Below, piece by piece: positions 1 through 6,295 of a stretch of 6,295 nt of DNA; the stretch's first letter is position 1; every line of letters begins with the position of its first letter. Made by a program: the position numbers and the translations under genes. A model generated the notes under the pieces. The model ran no database searches and was not told the DNA's origin. It saw only the letters and a program-made list of their open reading frames with translations. The DNA lies in the NCBI GenBank assembly GCA_027007865.1, contig JALTEE010000383.1:1-6295 (forward strand), in the 5' to 3' direction. The DNA is from a bacterium. Its GTDB lineage: Bacteria; UBP14; UBA6098; B30-G16.

Positions 1-1
1 T

Positions 2-628
2 GATGATGGCTATGTTCTTGTTGCTGGCGAGCGTCGATGGCGCGCCGCACAAATCGCAAAACTCGATAAAATACCAGCGCTCGTCCTCGACAAAAAACCG
101 GATGACGAGCAATTGCTATTTATCGCATTAGTCGAAAACCTTCAGCGCGAAGACCTTGACCCTGTCGAAGAAGCAGAAGCATACATAAATCTCGCAAAAA
201 AATTCGGATTGAAGCAGGATGAGATAGCACAACGCGTCGGGAAAAGCCGCTCCGCTGTGGCAAATGCGATACGGATATTGAAACTTCCCGAGCCTGTGAT
301 AAAACTTCTACGCGCAAAAAAGTTGACATTTGGACACGCAATAGTGCTGCTCGAAGAACAAGATGCGGAACGGCAGATAAGATTGGCGCAGCTCGCTGCA
401 AGGAGAGGACTTTCTGTCGAGCGATTGGGAATACTTGTATCGGGAAAGCAAAAAAAACGAAGACGCGTCAAAGCGAAGAAAAGCCCAGAAATTCTCGCAA
501 TCGAAGATGAATTGGCAATGTCGCTGGGAACGAAAGTAGAAATATTCTCGGGAAAAAAGAAAGGAAAAGTCGTTATCGAATATTACACTGATGAAGAATT
601 GAATGAAATCGTGGAGAAATTGATATAG
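2..628 (+). CDS. parB: ParB family chromosome-partitioning protein, 5'-truncated by window edge
   Basis: This is the C-terminal 208 residues of a ParB/Spo0J-type protein, the CTP-dependent clamp that loads at parS sites and acts with the ParA ATPase in chromosome segregation. The frame is open from base 2, well before the first in-frame TTG at 113, so the true start lies outside the window. Seen in the sequence: the nucleotide-binding motif GERRWRAA (bases 26-49); the second conserved box ENLQRED, followed by LDPVEEA (from base 134); a helix-turn-helix with QDEIAQRVGKSRSAVANAIR (about 212-275), which in this family recognises parS; the GHA motif region (about 332-340); a very basic linker, KQKKRRRVKAKK (about 445-480); and a short C-terminal segment ending EELNEIVEKLI, which matches the family's dimerisation domain. 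ParA would be expected upstream, outside the window. The family assignment is secure. Whether it is the chromosomal copy or a plasmid-type copy cannot be proven, but its metabolic neighbours favour the chromosome. Confidence 0.95.
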   Translation, partial: DDGYVLVAGERRWRAAQIAKLDKIPALVLDKKPDDEQLLFIALVENLQREDLDPVEEAEAYINLAKKFGLKQDEIAQRVGKSRSAVANAIRILKLPEPVIKLLRAKKLTFGHAIVLLEEQDAERQIRLAQLAARRGLSVERLGILVSGKQKKRRRVKAKKSPEILAIEDELAMSLGTKVEIFSGKKKGKVVIEYYTDEELNEIVEKLI

Positions 629-641
629 TTCAAGATTTAAC

Positions 642-648
642 GAAAGGA
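642..648 (+). promoter_or_regulatory. Ribosome binding site of the threonine dehydrogenase gene
   Basis: GAAAGGA lies 5 bases before the ATG at 654. It supports that start over the in-frame ATG at 666, which would be 17 bases away. The gap after parB is only 25 bases and has no terminator-like structure, so the gene is probably cotranscribed with parB. Confidence 0.6.
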
Positions 649-653
649 TAAAA

Positions 654-1637
654 ATGTCGAAGGAAATGAAAAACATACTTGTAATCGGTGCTTGTGGACA
701 GATTGGTAGCGAACTCACAGTGGAACTGCGTAATCGCTACGGTGCGGGAAATGTCGTCGCTGCAGACATCAAGGAGCCGAAGAACAAAGAACTCGCAAAA
801 TCAGGACCGTTCGAGTATGTCGATGTTACACAGCGAGCGAGCATCGATACAATCATAAAAAAGTATGGCATCGACACGATTTACAATATGGCGGCGATTT
901 TATCCGCAAAAGGCGAGCAAAATCCGCAACTGTGCTGGGATGTCAACATTGGCGGAGTGATAAATGTGCTTCAAGCAGCGGTAGATTATGATATGGCGCG
1001 AGTAATTATCCCATCGTCGATTGCTGCGTTCGGTCCCGATACTCCGCGACAGAACACGCCAAACGATACGATTTTGCGCCCTACAACTATGTATGGAGTT
1101 ACAAAAGTTTGCGGCGAGCGACTGTGCGATTACTATGTCCAGCACTTCGGCGTCGATGTCCGAGGGCTGCGCTATCCGGGAATTATCTCGTCCAAAACGC
1201 TCCCCGGTGGAGGAACTACCGATTATGCTGTGGAAATTTTTTATAAGGCAATCGAAGAAGGAAAATATACCTGCTTCCTGCGCAAAGACACGCGCCTGCC
1301 AATGATGTATATGCCCGACTGCATCCGAGCAACTATTATGCTTGCCGAAGCCGATTTCGATAAGTTGCACCACCACAACGATTTCAATCTCGCTGCGTTC
1401 AGTTTCACGCCCGCGGAACTCGTTCAATCGATTAAAAAATACATTCCCGATTTCAAATGCAATTATGCGCCGGATTATCGGCAGCAGATTGCGGATTCGT
1501 GGCCCACGAGCATAGACGATTCGGTTGCTCGCGAAGAATGGGGGTGGTCACCGCAGTGGACGCTGGACGAAATGACAAAGGATATGCTCGAAAAATTATC
1601 CGCGCGGCATAAAGCAGGGAAATTGTATAATCCATAA
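654..1637 (+). CDS. tdh: NAD-dependent L-threonine 3-dehydrogenase, short-chain (epimerase-like) type
   Basis: The 327-residue protein belongs to the extended short-chain dehydrogenase (NAD-dependent epimerase) family. It most resembles the SDR-type threonine dehydrogenases known from Bacteroidetes and some archaea, rather than the zinc-dependent E. coli type. The reaction oxidises L-threonine to 2-amino-3-ketobutyrate, which glycine C-acetyltransferase (Kbl, not in this window) cleaves to glycine and acetyl-CoA. Seen: the Rossmann motif GACGQIG (residues 12-18); an acidic residue at the end of beta-2 (D38), which favours NAD over NADP; the active-site serines in PSSIAAFGP (120-128); the catalytic YGVTK (Y147, K151); LRYPGIIS (172-179); and the PGGGTTDYAVEIF loop (184-196) with LPMMYMPD (215-222), which distinguish threonine dehydrogenase from sugar-nucleotide epimerases. 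Length fits the family (about 310-330). The protein is cytoplasmic. No broken or missing key residue was seen. A generic sugar epimerase is the alternative but is unlikely given the GGGTTDYAV loop. Confidence 0.9.
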   Translation: MSKEMKNILVIGACGQIGSELTVELRNRYGAGNVVAADIKEPKNKELAKSGPFEYVDVTQRASIDTIIKKYGIDTIYNMAAILSAKGEQNPQLCWDVNIGGVINVLQAAVDYDMARVIIPSSIAAFGPDTPRQNTPNDTILRPTTMYGVTKVCGERLCDYYVQHFGVDVRGLRYPGIISSKTLPGGGTTDYAVEIFYKAIEEGKYTCFLRKDTRLPMMYMPDCIRATIMLAEADFDKLHHHNDFNLAAFSFTPAELVQSIKKYIPDFKCNYAPDYRQQIADSWPTSIDDSVAREEWGWSPQWTLDEMTKDMLEKLSARHKAGKLYNP

Positions 1638-1735
1638 TTTTGTTTATGATATAGCCTTTATAAAACATCGATAAAAAATTAGACAAGGCTTTCAAGAGAA
1701 TATTTATTTAATCTGTTTCTTTTCCACATAATTCG

Positions 1736-1764
1736 TTGCGCAAATCTTATATCGGCGTTAAAAT
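1736..1764 (+). promoter_or_regulatory. Candidate sigma70-like promoter, possibly giving a leaderless mRNA
   Basis: TTGCGC (1736-1741) and TAAAAT (1759-1764) are separated by 17 bases. Transcription would be expected to begin about 7 bases after the -10 box, on or next to the ATG at 1771. No Shine-Dalgarno-like purine run lies upstream of that ATG. The match is by eye; in AT-rich DNA such pairs arise by chance, and a Bacteroidetes-type sigma factor would use other boxes. Confidence 0.35.
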
Positions 1765-1770
1765 ATAAAT

Positions 1771-4536
1771 ATGCAGCGTCGAGTTATCACAATTGTATTG
1801 CTGCTCGCCACAATTGTTTGCGGGCAATATTATTTCGGCAAGAATAAAATCCAGCCGTTCGATTATCGTTGGGAAGTTTTTCAAACACCGCACTTCGACA
1901 TCTACTATTTTTCATCGGAAGACGAGATAGCGCGCCTTACAGGAAAAATTGCAGAAGAAACTTACGCACGCTATACCGCACATTTCCGATATGCGCCGCA
2001 GGAGCGTGTTCCGATTGTGTTATATTCGTCGTCGGAACTATTTTCAGAAACACACACAACGCCGTTCATTATTCCCGAAGGCGTAGGTGGTTTTACGGAG
2101 TTCATCAAAGGGCGGGTTATTCTTCCTTACGACGGCTCGCTCGCTCGGTTCGAGCATATTTTGCCACACGAACTTGTCCACATCTGGCAATTGCACTACG
2201 GCGAGTTTTTACACGATGCCCACGAACTCTTTTTCATAGATATGCCGCCACTCTGGTTCACCGAAGGGCAGGCGGAACTGCTATCCGAACCGAATGAATC
2301 GCCTGCGGAACGCACAGAAATCATCGCCGCACTCGCTAACGATAGATTCGTTCTCCCACAGAATTTTTATGCTATTTCAGGCACATATCAGATGTATAAA
2401 GAGGGCGAAAATTTCCTGCGATTCCTAAACGAGCATTACGGTGAAAATACCGATGTGCGCCTTTTCGAGCGTGTTTGGGAACACGCATATTTTAGCGAAA
2501 CATTTAGCAAAATAATGGGCATTTCACTCGAAGACGGCGGCTTGTTGTGGCGACAATGGTTGAGAACGCGGTTTGGAGATTATATCGCTCGCAGAACACC
2601 GCAAAAAGTAGTCGGTAAAAATATTTCCCCTGCTGGATATTTTTTCAGTCCCGTAAAAATCGATTCACAGACGGTTCTCTGCAAAGGGAATAAATTGGGA
2701 TATACTGGGTTATATTTTCTTTGGCGTGGTAATATGAAACTGCTGCGCAAAATCGAGTTCACCGAATCCGCCGAAGCAACAAAACTTTTCGGGAACAGAA
2801 TTTCCGCATTTGGAGATTCGCTTGTGGCATATTCCGCAAAAGCACGCGGCGAAGATAGATTATTCGTTGTGAATATAAAGACAAAGCGATATGAAATTCC
2901 GCCTTGGCGAAACGATAGCATTGTAGCGATAAATTCGCCGTCTTTCACGAGCGATGGCAATGGTGTGCTTTTTGCTGGCGCTGATATTTCGGGGCAGACC
3001 GACATTTTCCGCCTCGATTTGCAAACAGAAAAATCTCGACGCTTAACCAACGACCATTTCTACGATGCGGAACCGATAGCACTGCCCAATGGTGATATAC
3101 TTTTCGTTTCCGACAGAAACGGCCCGAAAAAGATGGGGCTGTTTCTGCGTTCGGGGAATTCGCTATTTCATCTCGCAGCGGATGCGCCGATATTTCGTCC
3201 AACATCGCCGTCGATTTCGAAAAATGGGCGCTATCTCGCATTTATCGCCGACGATGACACCTTCCCCGATACATACATCATCGACCTCGACAGCGATTCA
3301 CTCTGGCAGATGACAAACATTTCCGAGCCGGTAGTCGATGTATCTTTCGCAGGCGGCGAACCACGATGCGAAAACAATGGACTTTCTTGCTGCACCCTGC
3401 TCGTGTCGATTTCAACAAATCGCGGAATTGCTATTAAGGAAATAGTTCCCGACTCGCTTGAATTTATCGGTATATATCCGCGGAAACAAGTTTCTGAACA
3501 GCCTTGGCAAATTCCTGTTTCCGCTCCATCGCTGTCCGCTGCGGAGCAAAAACCGAAGCCGAATGCGCACAAATTGACATTCGACCTCGCACAGGGCAAT
3601 ATCGCAACATCGTCGGCGCAAGAAATGGGTGGAGGTCTCGAAATTATGCTATCCGATATGATGGGCGACAGAAGAATGTATGCCTTCTTTCTCGAAATAG
3701 CGCAAAACTGGAAGGATATGCTGAGCGACGCGAACATAGTAGTCGCTTATGATAAACTCGGAACGCGATGGCGCAAAACAATCGGAGCGTATCATCTCCA
3801 TCTGTTTCCATACAACCGATACGATGGATACTATGACGAGCGGCAGGCGGGAATTTTGGGTGGGGCGAGCTATTCATTTTCACGATTTTCTCGTGTCGAG
3901 GGAACGGCATACGCGTATTATTCCAATAGAAACGATATAGCAAAACGCGGCGAAGACGGTATTCTGTCGGCAAATCTTTCGCTCATCAGAGATACATCGC
4001 TGTGGGGAATAACGGGACCGATAGATGGAATGAGAGCGAATCTCACGGTCGGCGCAGGAACAGGCTTATCGGGGCAATTGTATAATTATCTCGTATCGCT
4101 CGATTTGCGCGATTATCTGCGCCTTTCCCGAAGAAGTTGCTGGGCGCACAGAATTATAGCGAGATACAGCGATGGCAAGGAACCCAAAAGATTCTATATG
4201 GGTGGAACCTGGGATTTCCGAGGATACCCGTATTTCTATTTCTTCGGAAAAAATCAATTGCTTTTCAATTCTGAATTGCGATTTCCGCTTTTTGATAGAA
4301 TATTGGTAAGAATGCCGTTGCTCGATATGGATTTACGCGGGCTGAGAGGCGCAATCTTTTTTGATGCCGGCGATGCGTGGGAAGAAAAACCGAATTTCGT
4401 CGGTAGTTTCGGAACGGGACTGCGAATGAATCTCGAAGGATATGCTGTTATTAGATTCGACATGGCACAGACGACCGATTTCAAAACGATTGACCCGCAT
4501 TGGAAATGGGATATATTTTTCGGCTGGGATTTTTAA
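1771..4536 (+). CDS. Secreted MA-type metallopeptidase / TolB-like propeller / outer-membrane barrel fusion protein
   Basis: This 921-residue protein has an N-terminal signal peptide (RR, then a hydrophobic stretch at residues 5-16, probable cleavage after VCG at 16-18). Domain 1, about 30-270, is a gluzincin-type peptidase: HELVH (H133, E134, H137) followed by WFTEG, whose E165 is the expected third zinc ligand, as in the peptidase MA family. Domain 2, about 280-555, is a beta-propeller of TolB/PD40-like blades: repeated S-P-S-F-x-x-D-G-x-x-x-x-F, LPNGDILFVSDRNG and SISKNGRYLAF units about 45 residues apart. A proline-rich linker follows (about 565-600). Domain 3, about 620-921, resembles an Omp85/BamA-like surface-antigen barrel: LSDMMGDR (627-634), MGGTWDFRGYPY (810-821), then NSELRFPLF and FFDAGDAW, ending on a C-terminal Phe (GWDF). 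The likely place is the outer membrane, with the peptidase and propeller on one side. Substrate and function are unknown. No ribosome binding site was seen, but the start is well supported by the signal peptide. Domain borders are approximate. Confidence 0.85.
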   Translation: MQRRVITIVLLLATIVCGQYYFGKNKIQPFDYRWEVFQTPHFDIYYFSSEDEIARLTGKIAEETYARYTAHFRYAPQERVPIVLYSSSELFSETHTTPFIIPEGVGGFTEFIKGRVILPYDGSLARFEHILPHELVHIWQLHYGEFLHDAHELFFIDMPPLWFTEGQAELLSEPNESPAERTEIIAALANDRFVLPQNFYAISGTYQMYKEGENFLRFLNEHYGENTDVRLFERVWEHAYFSETFSKIMGISLEDGGLLWRQWLRTRFGDYIARRTPQKVVGKNISPAGYFFSPVKIDSQTVLCKGNKLGYTGLYFLWRGNMKLLRKIEFTESAEATKLFGNRISAFGDSLVAYSAKARGEDRLFVVNIKTKRYEIPPWRNDSIVAINSPSFTSDGNGVLFAGADISGQTDIFRLDLQTEKSRRLTNDHFYDAEPIALPNGDILFVSDRNGPKKMGLFLRSGNSLFHLAADAPIFRPTSPSISKNGRYLAFIADDDTFPDTYIIDLDSDSLWQMTNISEPVVDVSFAGGEPRCENNGLSCCTLLVSISTNRGIAIKEIVPDSLEFIGIYPRKQVSEQPWQIPVSAPSLSAAEQKPKPNAHKLTFDLAQGNIATSSAQEMGGGLEIMLSDMMGDRRMYAFFLEIAQNWKDMLSDANIVVAYDKLGTRWRKTIGAYHLHLFPYNRYDGYYDERQAGILGGASYSFSRFSRVEGTAYAYYSNRNDIAKRGEDGILSANLSLIRDTSLWGITGPIDGMRANLTVGAGTGLSGQLYNYLVSLDLRDYLRLSRRSCWAHRIIARYSDGKEPKRFYMGGTWDFRGYPYFYFFGKNQLLFNSELRFPLFDRILVRMPLLDMDLRGLRGAIFFDAGDAWEEKPNFVGSFGTGLRMNLEGYAVIRFDMAQTTDFKTIDPHWKWDIFFGWDF

Positions 4537-4674
4537 CGATTCCGCTCTGGCAGAACAGGATGCTCGAATTGTTGTCAGCTTATTGTTTCATTTACTACGA
4601 TAATTTATGAAATCTGAATGCTAAAATGATATGATATTGTGTAAAAGTAATAACTTAAAAATTAGCAACCAATT
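4537..4674 (+). other. AT-rich intergenic region before alr
   Basis: This 138-base gap probably holds the end of the upstream transcript and the start of the alr one, but no element is clear. CTGGCA (4547-4552) can pair with TGTCAG (4573-4578) with one G-U pair and is followed by a T-rich stretch, a weak terminator candidate. TATGAT (4630-4635) and TAAAAT (4622-4627) resemble -10 boxes but have no matching -35 box at 16-18 bases. No Shine-Dalgarno sequence precedes the ATG at 4675. Confidence 0.4.
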
Positions 4675-5829
4675 ATGCACGACCCGAGAGGACATTATCT
4701 CGAAACATTCTGCGAAGTTGATTTATCCGCATTCGGTAGGAATATAGAGCGCATTAGCGAATGGGTTTCTGGGCGCGATATAATTCTCGCCGTGAAAGCG
4801 AATGCTTACGGACACGGCGTTGTCCCAATTTGCAGGGAAGCGGCACTGCACGGAGTTAATCGTTTCGGCGTAGCGACACTCGTCGAAGGCATCGAACTGC
4901 GCGACGCTGGAATCGAGGGCGAAATAATCATCCTAACACCGCCGACATTGGAGCAAGTGCCATCGCTGGTATATCACAACCTCTCGCCGAATGTTGTGAA
5001 CCGCCAACTCGCAGAAGCCGTATCCGCAGAAGCGGTCAAAGCGAATAAAACGATAAAAATCCACATCGAAGTCGATACCGGAATGGGCAGAACAGGCATA
5101 ATTTGGTTCGATGCAATCGGGGAAATTTATGCGATTTCGCAATTGCCGGGAATAGCGCTCGAAGGCGTGTTTTCGCACTTCCCCGTCGCCGATAGCACCG
5201 GCAAATCCGATATGGAATTCACCAAAATGCAACTCGAGAGATTTTCAAAATTGATAAAGACGCTCGAACGAGGCGGAATGCGAATTCCAACAATCCACAT
5301 TTCAAATTCTGCGGGGCTTTTGGCGCACCCGATACTCGGAAATTGCATCAGACCCGGAATTCTCGCTTATGGATTGTATCCATCTGAGGAAGTTCGCAAA
5401 AGTGTCGAAGTGGAGCCTGTTCTGTCGCTGCGGACGCGCGTCGTTCAGCTGCGCGATTTCGATGTCGGCAGTTCGATTGGATACGGAAGAACATACATAG
5501 CAAGAAACCCGATAAGAGTTGCCATAATAAGAGCAGGCTACGGAGATGGATTGCGGCGCGCCCTTTCTAATCGCGGCGAAGTCCTCATACGAGGCAAAAG
5601 AAGACCGATTATCGGCAGAGTTTCTATGGATGCGACGATGGTGGAAACGAGCAGCGATGTTCAGTTGGACGATGAAGTTATCATACTCGGAAAACAGGGC
5701 GCAGAAAAAATCACCGCAGATGACCACGCAAAATGGACGCACACAATAAATTACGAAATTTTAACAGGAATTTCCGAAAGAGTGAGAAGAGTGTATGTAA
5801 AAAATGGCGAAGTAATCGAGGTAAAATAA
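4675..5829 (+). CDS. alr: Alanine racemase
   Basis: The 384-residue protein is a fold-type III PLP enzyme that interconverts L- and D-alanine, supplying D-alanine for peptidoglycan cross-links. Seen: FCEVDLSAFGRNI at the N terminus, typical of the family's first strand and helix; the PLP lysine in VKANAYGHG (K41); EVDTGMGRTG with R139, the arginine near the active site; HISNSAGLL (208-216); RPGILAYGLYP with R226, which contacts the pyridine nitrogen; the catalytic tyrosine in SIGYGRTY (Y270), contributed in trans by the other subunit of the dimer; RAGYGDGLRR; and GRVSMDATMVE with M318 and D319. The N-terminal barrel spans about residues 1-240 and the C-terminal beta domain the rest. Length is normal (about 360-390). 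All key residues are present, so the enzyme should be active. The cytoplasmic product fits the envelope theme of the gene upstream. The ATG at 4675 lacks a ribosome binding site but gives the usual N-terminal length. Confidence 0.97.
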   Translation: MHDPRGHYLETFCEVDLSAFGRNIERISEWVSGRDIILAVKANAYGHGVVPICREAALHGVNRFGVATLVEGIELRDAGIEGEIIILTPPTLEQVPSLVYHNLSPNVVNRQLAEAVSAEAVKANKTIKIHIEVDTGMGRTGIIWFDAIGEIYAISQLPGIALEGVFSHFPVADSTGKSDMEFTKMQLERFSKLIKTLERGGMRIPTIHISNSAGLLAHPILGNCIRPGILAYGLYPSEEVRKSVEVEPVLSLRTRVVQLRDFDVGSSIGYGRTYIARNPIRVAIIRAGYGDGLRRALSNRGEVLIRGKRRPIIGRVSMDATMVETSSDVQLDDEVIILGKQGAEKITADDHAKWTHTINYEILTGISERVRRVYVKNGEVIEVK

Positions 5830-5834
5830 GAGGA
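5828..5834 (+). promoter_or_regulatory. Ribosome binding site of the methyltransferase gene, overlapping the alr stop codon
   Basis: AAGAGGA starts inside the alr TAA (5827-5829) and ends 6 bases before the ATG at 5841. It fixes the start of a reading frame that runs off the window. The tight spacing suggests the gene can be translated from alr readthrough transcripts. Confidence 0.65.
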
Positions 5835-5840
5835 TATCTT

Positions 5841-6295
5841 ATGAATACGGTAATGACAGAATTAAAAAAGAGAAGAGTTTTCGGAGAACATTTTACACCG
5901 ATTGAAATTTTCGAAAAGTTTATTTTTCCGGAAATAAGAGATAAATTGCGAAATTATATCTGGGTGGATTTATTTGCCGGCGAAGGAAACCTTATTCTTC
6001 CCATTCTCGAAAAAATTCCTATTCCGGATAGAACGGAATTTTTCAAAAATCATATATTTTTATTCGATGTTCAAGATAGAGTTATCGAAAAAGCACGATT
6101 GAACGCGATTAGATACGGTATTCCCGCAGAACTCGCTGAACATAACATTATGAAAAGGGATACGATAGCAGATTATCCTAAATTTTTGTTTAATTTCGGG
6201 CTGCCGATATATCATATTACGAATCCTCCTTATTTATATATCGGATATATTGTAAAAAATGAAGAAACTCGGGAATATTTGAAATATTTCAAGAA
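5841..6295 (+). CDS. DNA methyltransferase (NPPY type), N-terminal part, cut by window edge
   Basis: The frame is open from the ATG at 5841 to the window end: 151 codons plus two bases. It carries the ordered motifs of an amino-methyltransferase acting on adenine N6 (or, less likely, cytosine N4). These are GEHFTP (residues 15-20), the motif common near the start of restriction-modification methylases; S-adenosylmethionine motif I, VDLFAGEGN (42-50); an acidic residue after the next strand, FLFD (D76), the usual motif II; KRDTI (105-109), matching motif III; and catalytic NPPY (128-131) followed by LYIGYI. The order places the S-adenosylmethionine site before NPPY, as in gamma-class and type IIG enzymes. 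Target recognition and any nuclease domain would lie beyond the edge, so type II methylase, type IIG fusion and orphan methylase cannot be separated. G+C is 146 of 455 by hand count (32%), well below alr, suggesting acquisition by transfer. It begins 11 bases after alr. Confidence 0.88.
   Translation, partial: MNTVMTELKKRRVFGEHFTPIEIFEKFIFPEIRDKLRNYIWVDLFAGEGNLILPILEKIPIPDRTEFFKNHIFLFDVQDRVIEKARLNAIRYGIPAELAEHNIMKRDTIADYPKFLFNFGLPIYHITNPPYLYIGYIVKNEETREYLKYFK

Noticed and set aside
900..1427. 175-codon minus-strand open frame opposite tdh
   Set aside because: It lies wholly inside a convincing + strand dehydrogenase and its translation shows no domain.
1653..1690. AGCCTT and AAGGCT as a terminator hairpin after tdh
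   Set aside because: Only 6 base pairs with a loop of about 26 bases and no clean T-run right after the stem, so it is too weak to call.
1819..1827. Lipoprotein signal (Cys17) in the 921-residue protein
   Set aside because: The residues before the cysteine are T-I-V; valine at -1 does not fit a lipobox, so signal peptidase I cleavage is preferred.
1869..2297. 142-codon + strand open frame in a second frame within the peptidase domain
   Set aside because: Its arginine- and cysteine-rich translation is typical of an out-of-frame reading, and the overlapping frame carries the HELVH zinc site.
2580..3737. Long open frames on the minus strand opposite the outer-membrane peptidase gene (up to 168 codons)
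   Set aside because: They overlap a well-supported + strand gene, have no recognisable motifs and mirror its codon pattern; they are shadows.
4586..4612. TTTCAT/ATGAAA inverted repeat as an operator before alr
   Set aside because: The arms do not extend beyond 6 bases, the spacer is 15 bases, and such matches are expected by chance in AT-rich DNA.

Overview
The window reads as chromosomal DNA from a diderm (Gram-negative-type) bacterium. The clearest sign is a 921-residue exported protein that ends in an Omp85/BamA-like outer-membrane beta-barrel. An SDR-type L-threonine dehydrogenase and the lack of Shine-Dalgarno sequences in front of some genes fit an uncultured member of the Bacteroidetes/FCB-like part of the tree. 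That placement is inference; no marker here fixes the taxon. All genes are on the + strand.

Layout: (1) 2-628, the 3' part of a ParB chromosome-partitioning protein, cut by the left edge. (2) 654-1637, an NAD-dependent L-threonine 3-dehydrogenase of the short-chain (epimerase-like) family, 25 bases after parB and with a good ribosome binding site. (3) 1638-1770, an AT-rich gap with a candidate promoter whose predicted start falls on or next to the following ATG. (4) 1771-4536, a large secreted protein combining a zinc-metallopeptidase (HELVH...E), a TolB/PD40-like beta-propeller and a C-terminal outer-membrane barrel. (5) 4537-4674, an AT-rich gap. (6) 4675-5829, alanine racemase, with all key catalytic residues visible. 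(7) 5841 to the right edge, the N-terminal part of an NPPY-type DNA methyltransferase, only 11 bases after alr but far more AT-rich (about 32% G+C by hand count, against about 50% in a sampled stretch of alr). It probably marks the start of a restriction-modification or other accessory locus.

The first six regions look like ordinary chromosomal housekeeping and cell-envelope content: DNA segregation, threonine catabolism, an outer-membrane protein and D-alanine supply for peptidoglycan. The two places most worth a second look are the three-domain peptidase-propeller-barrel protein and the compositional break at about 5830, where the methyltransferase begins. I saw no RNA genes, CRISPR arrays, insertion sequences or significant repeats.
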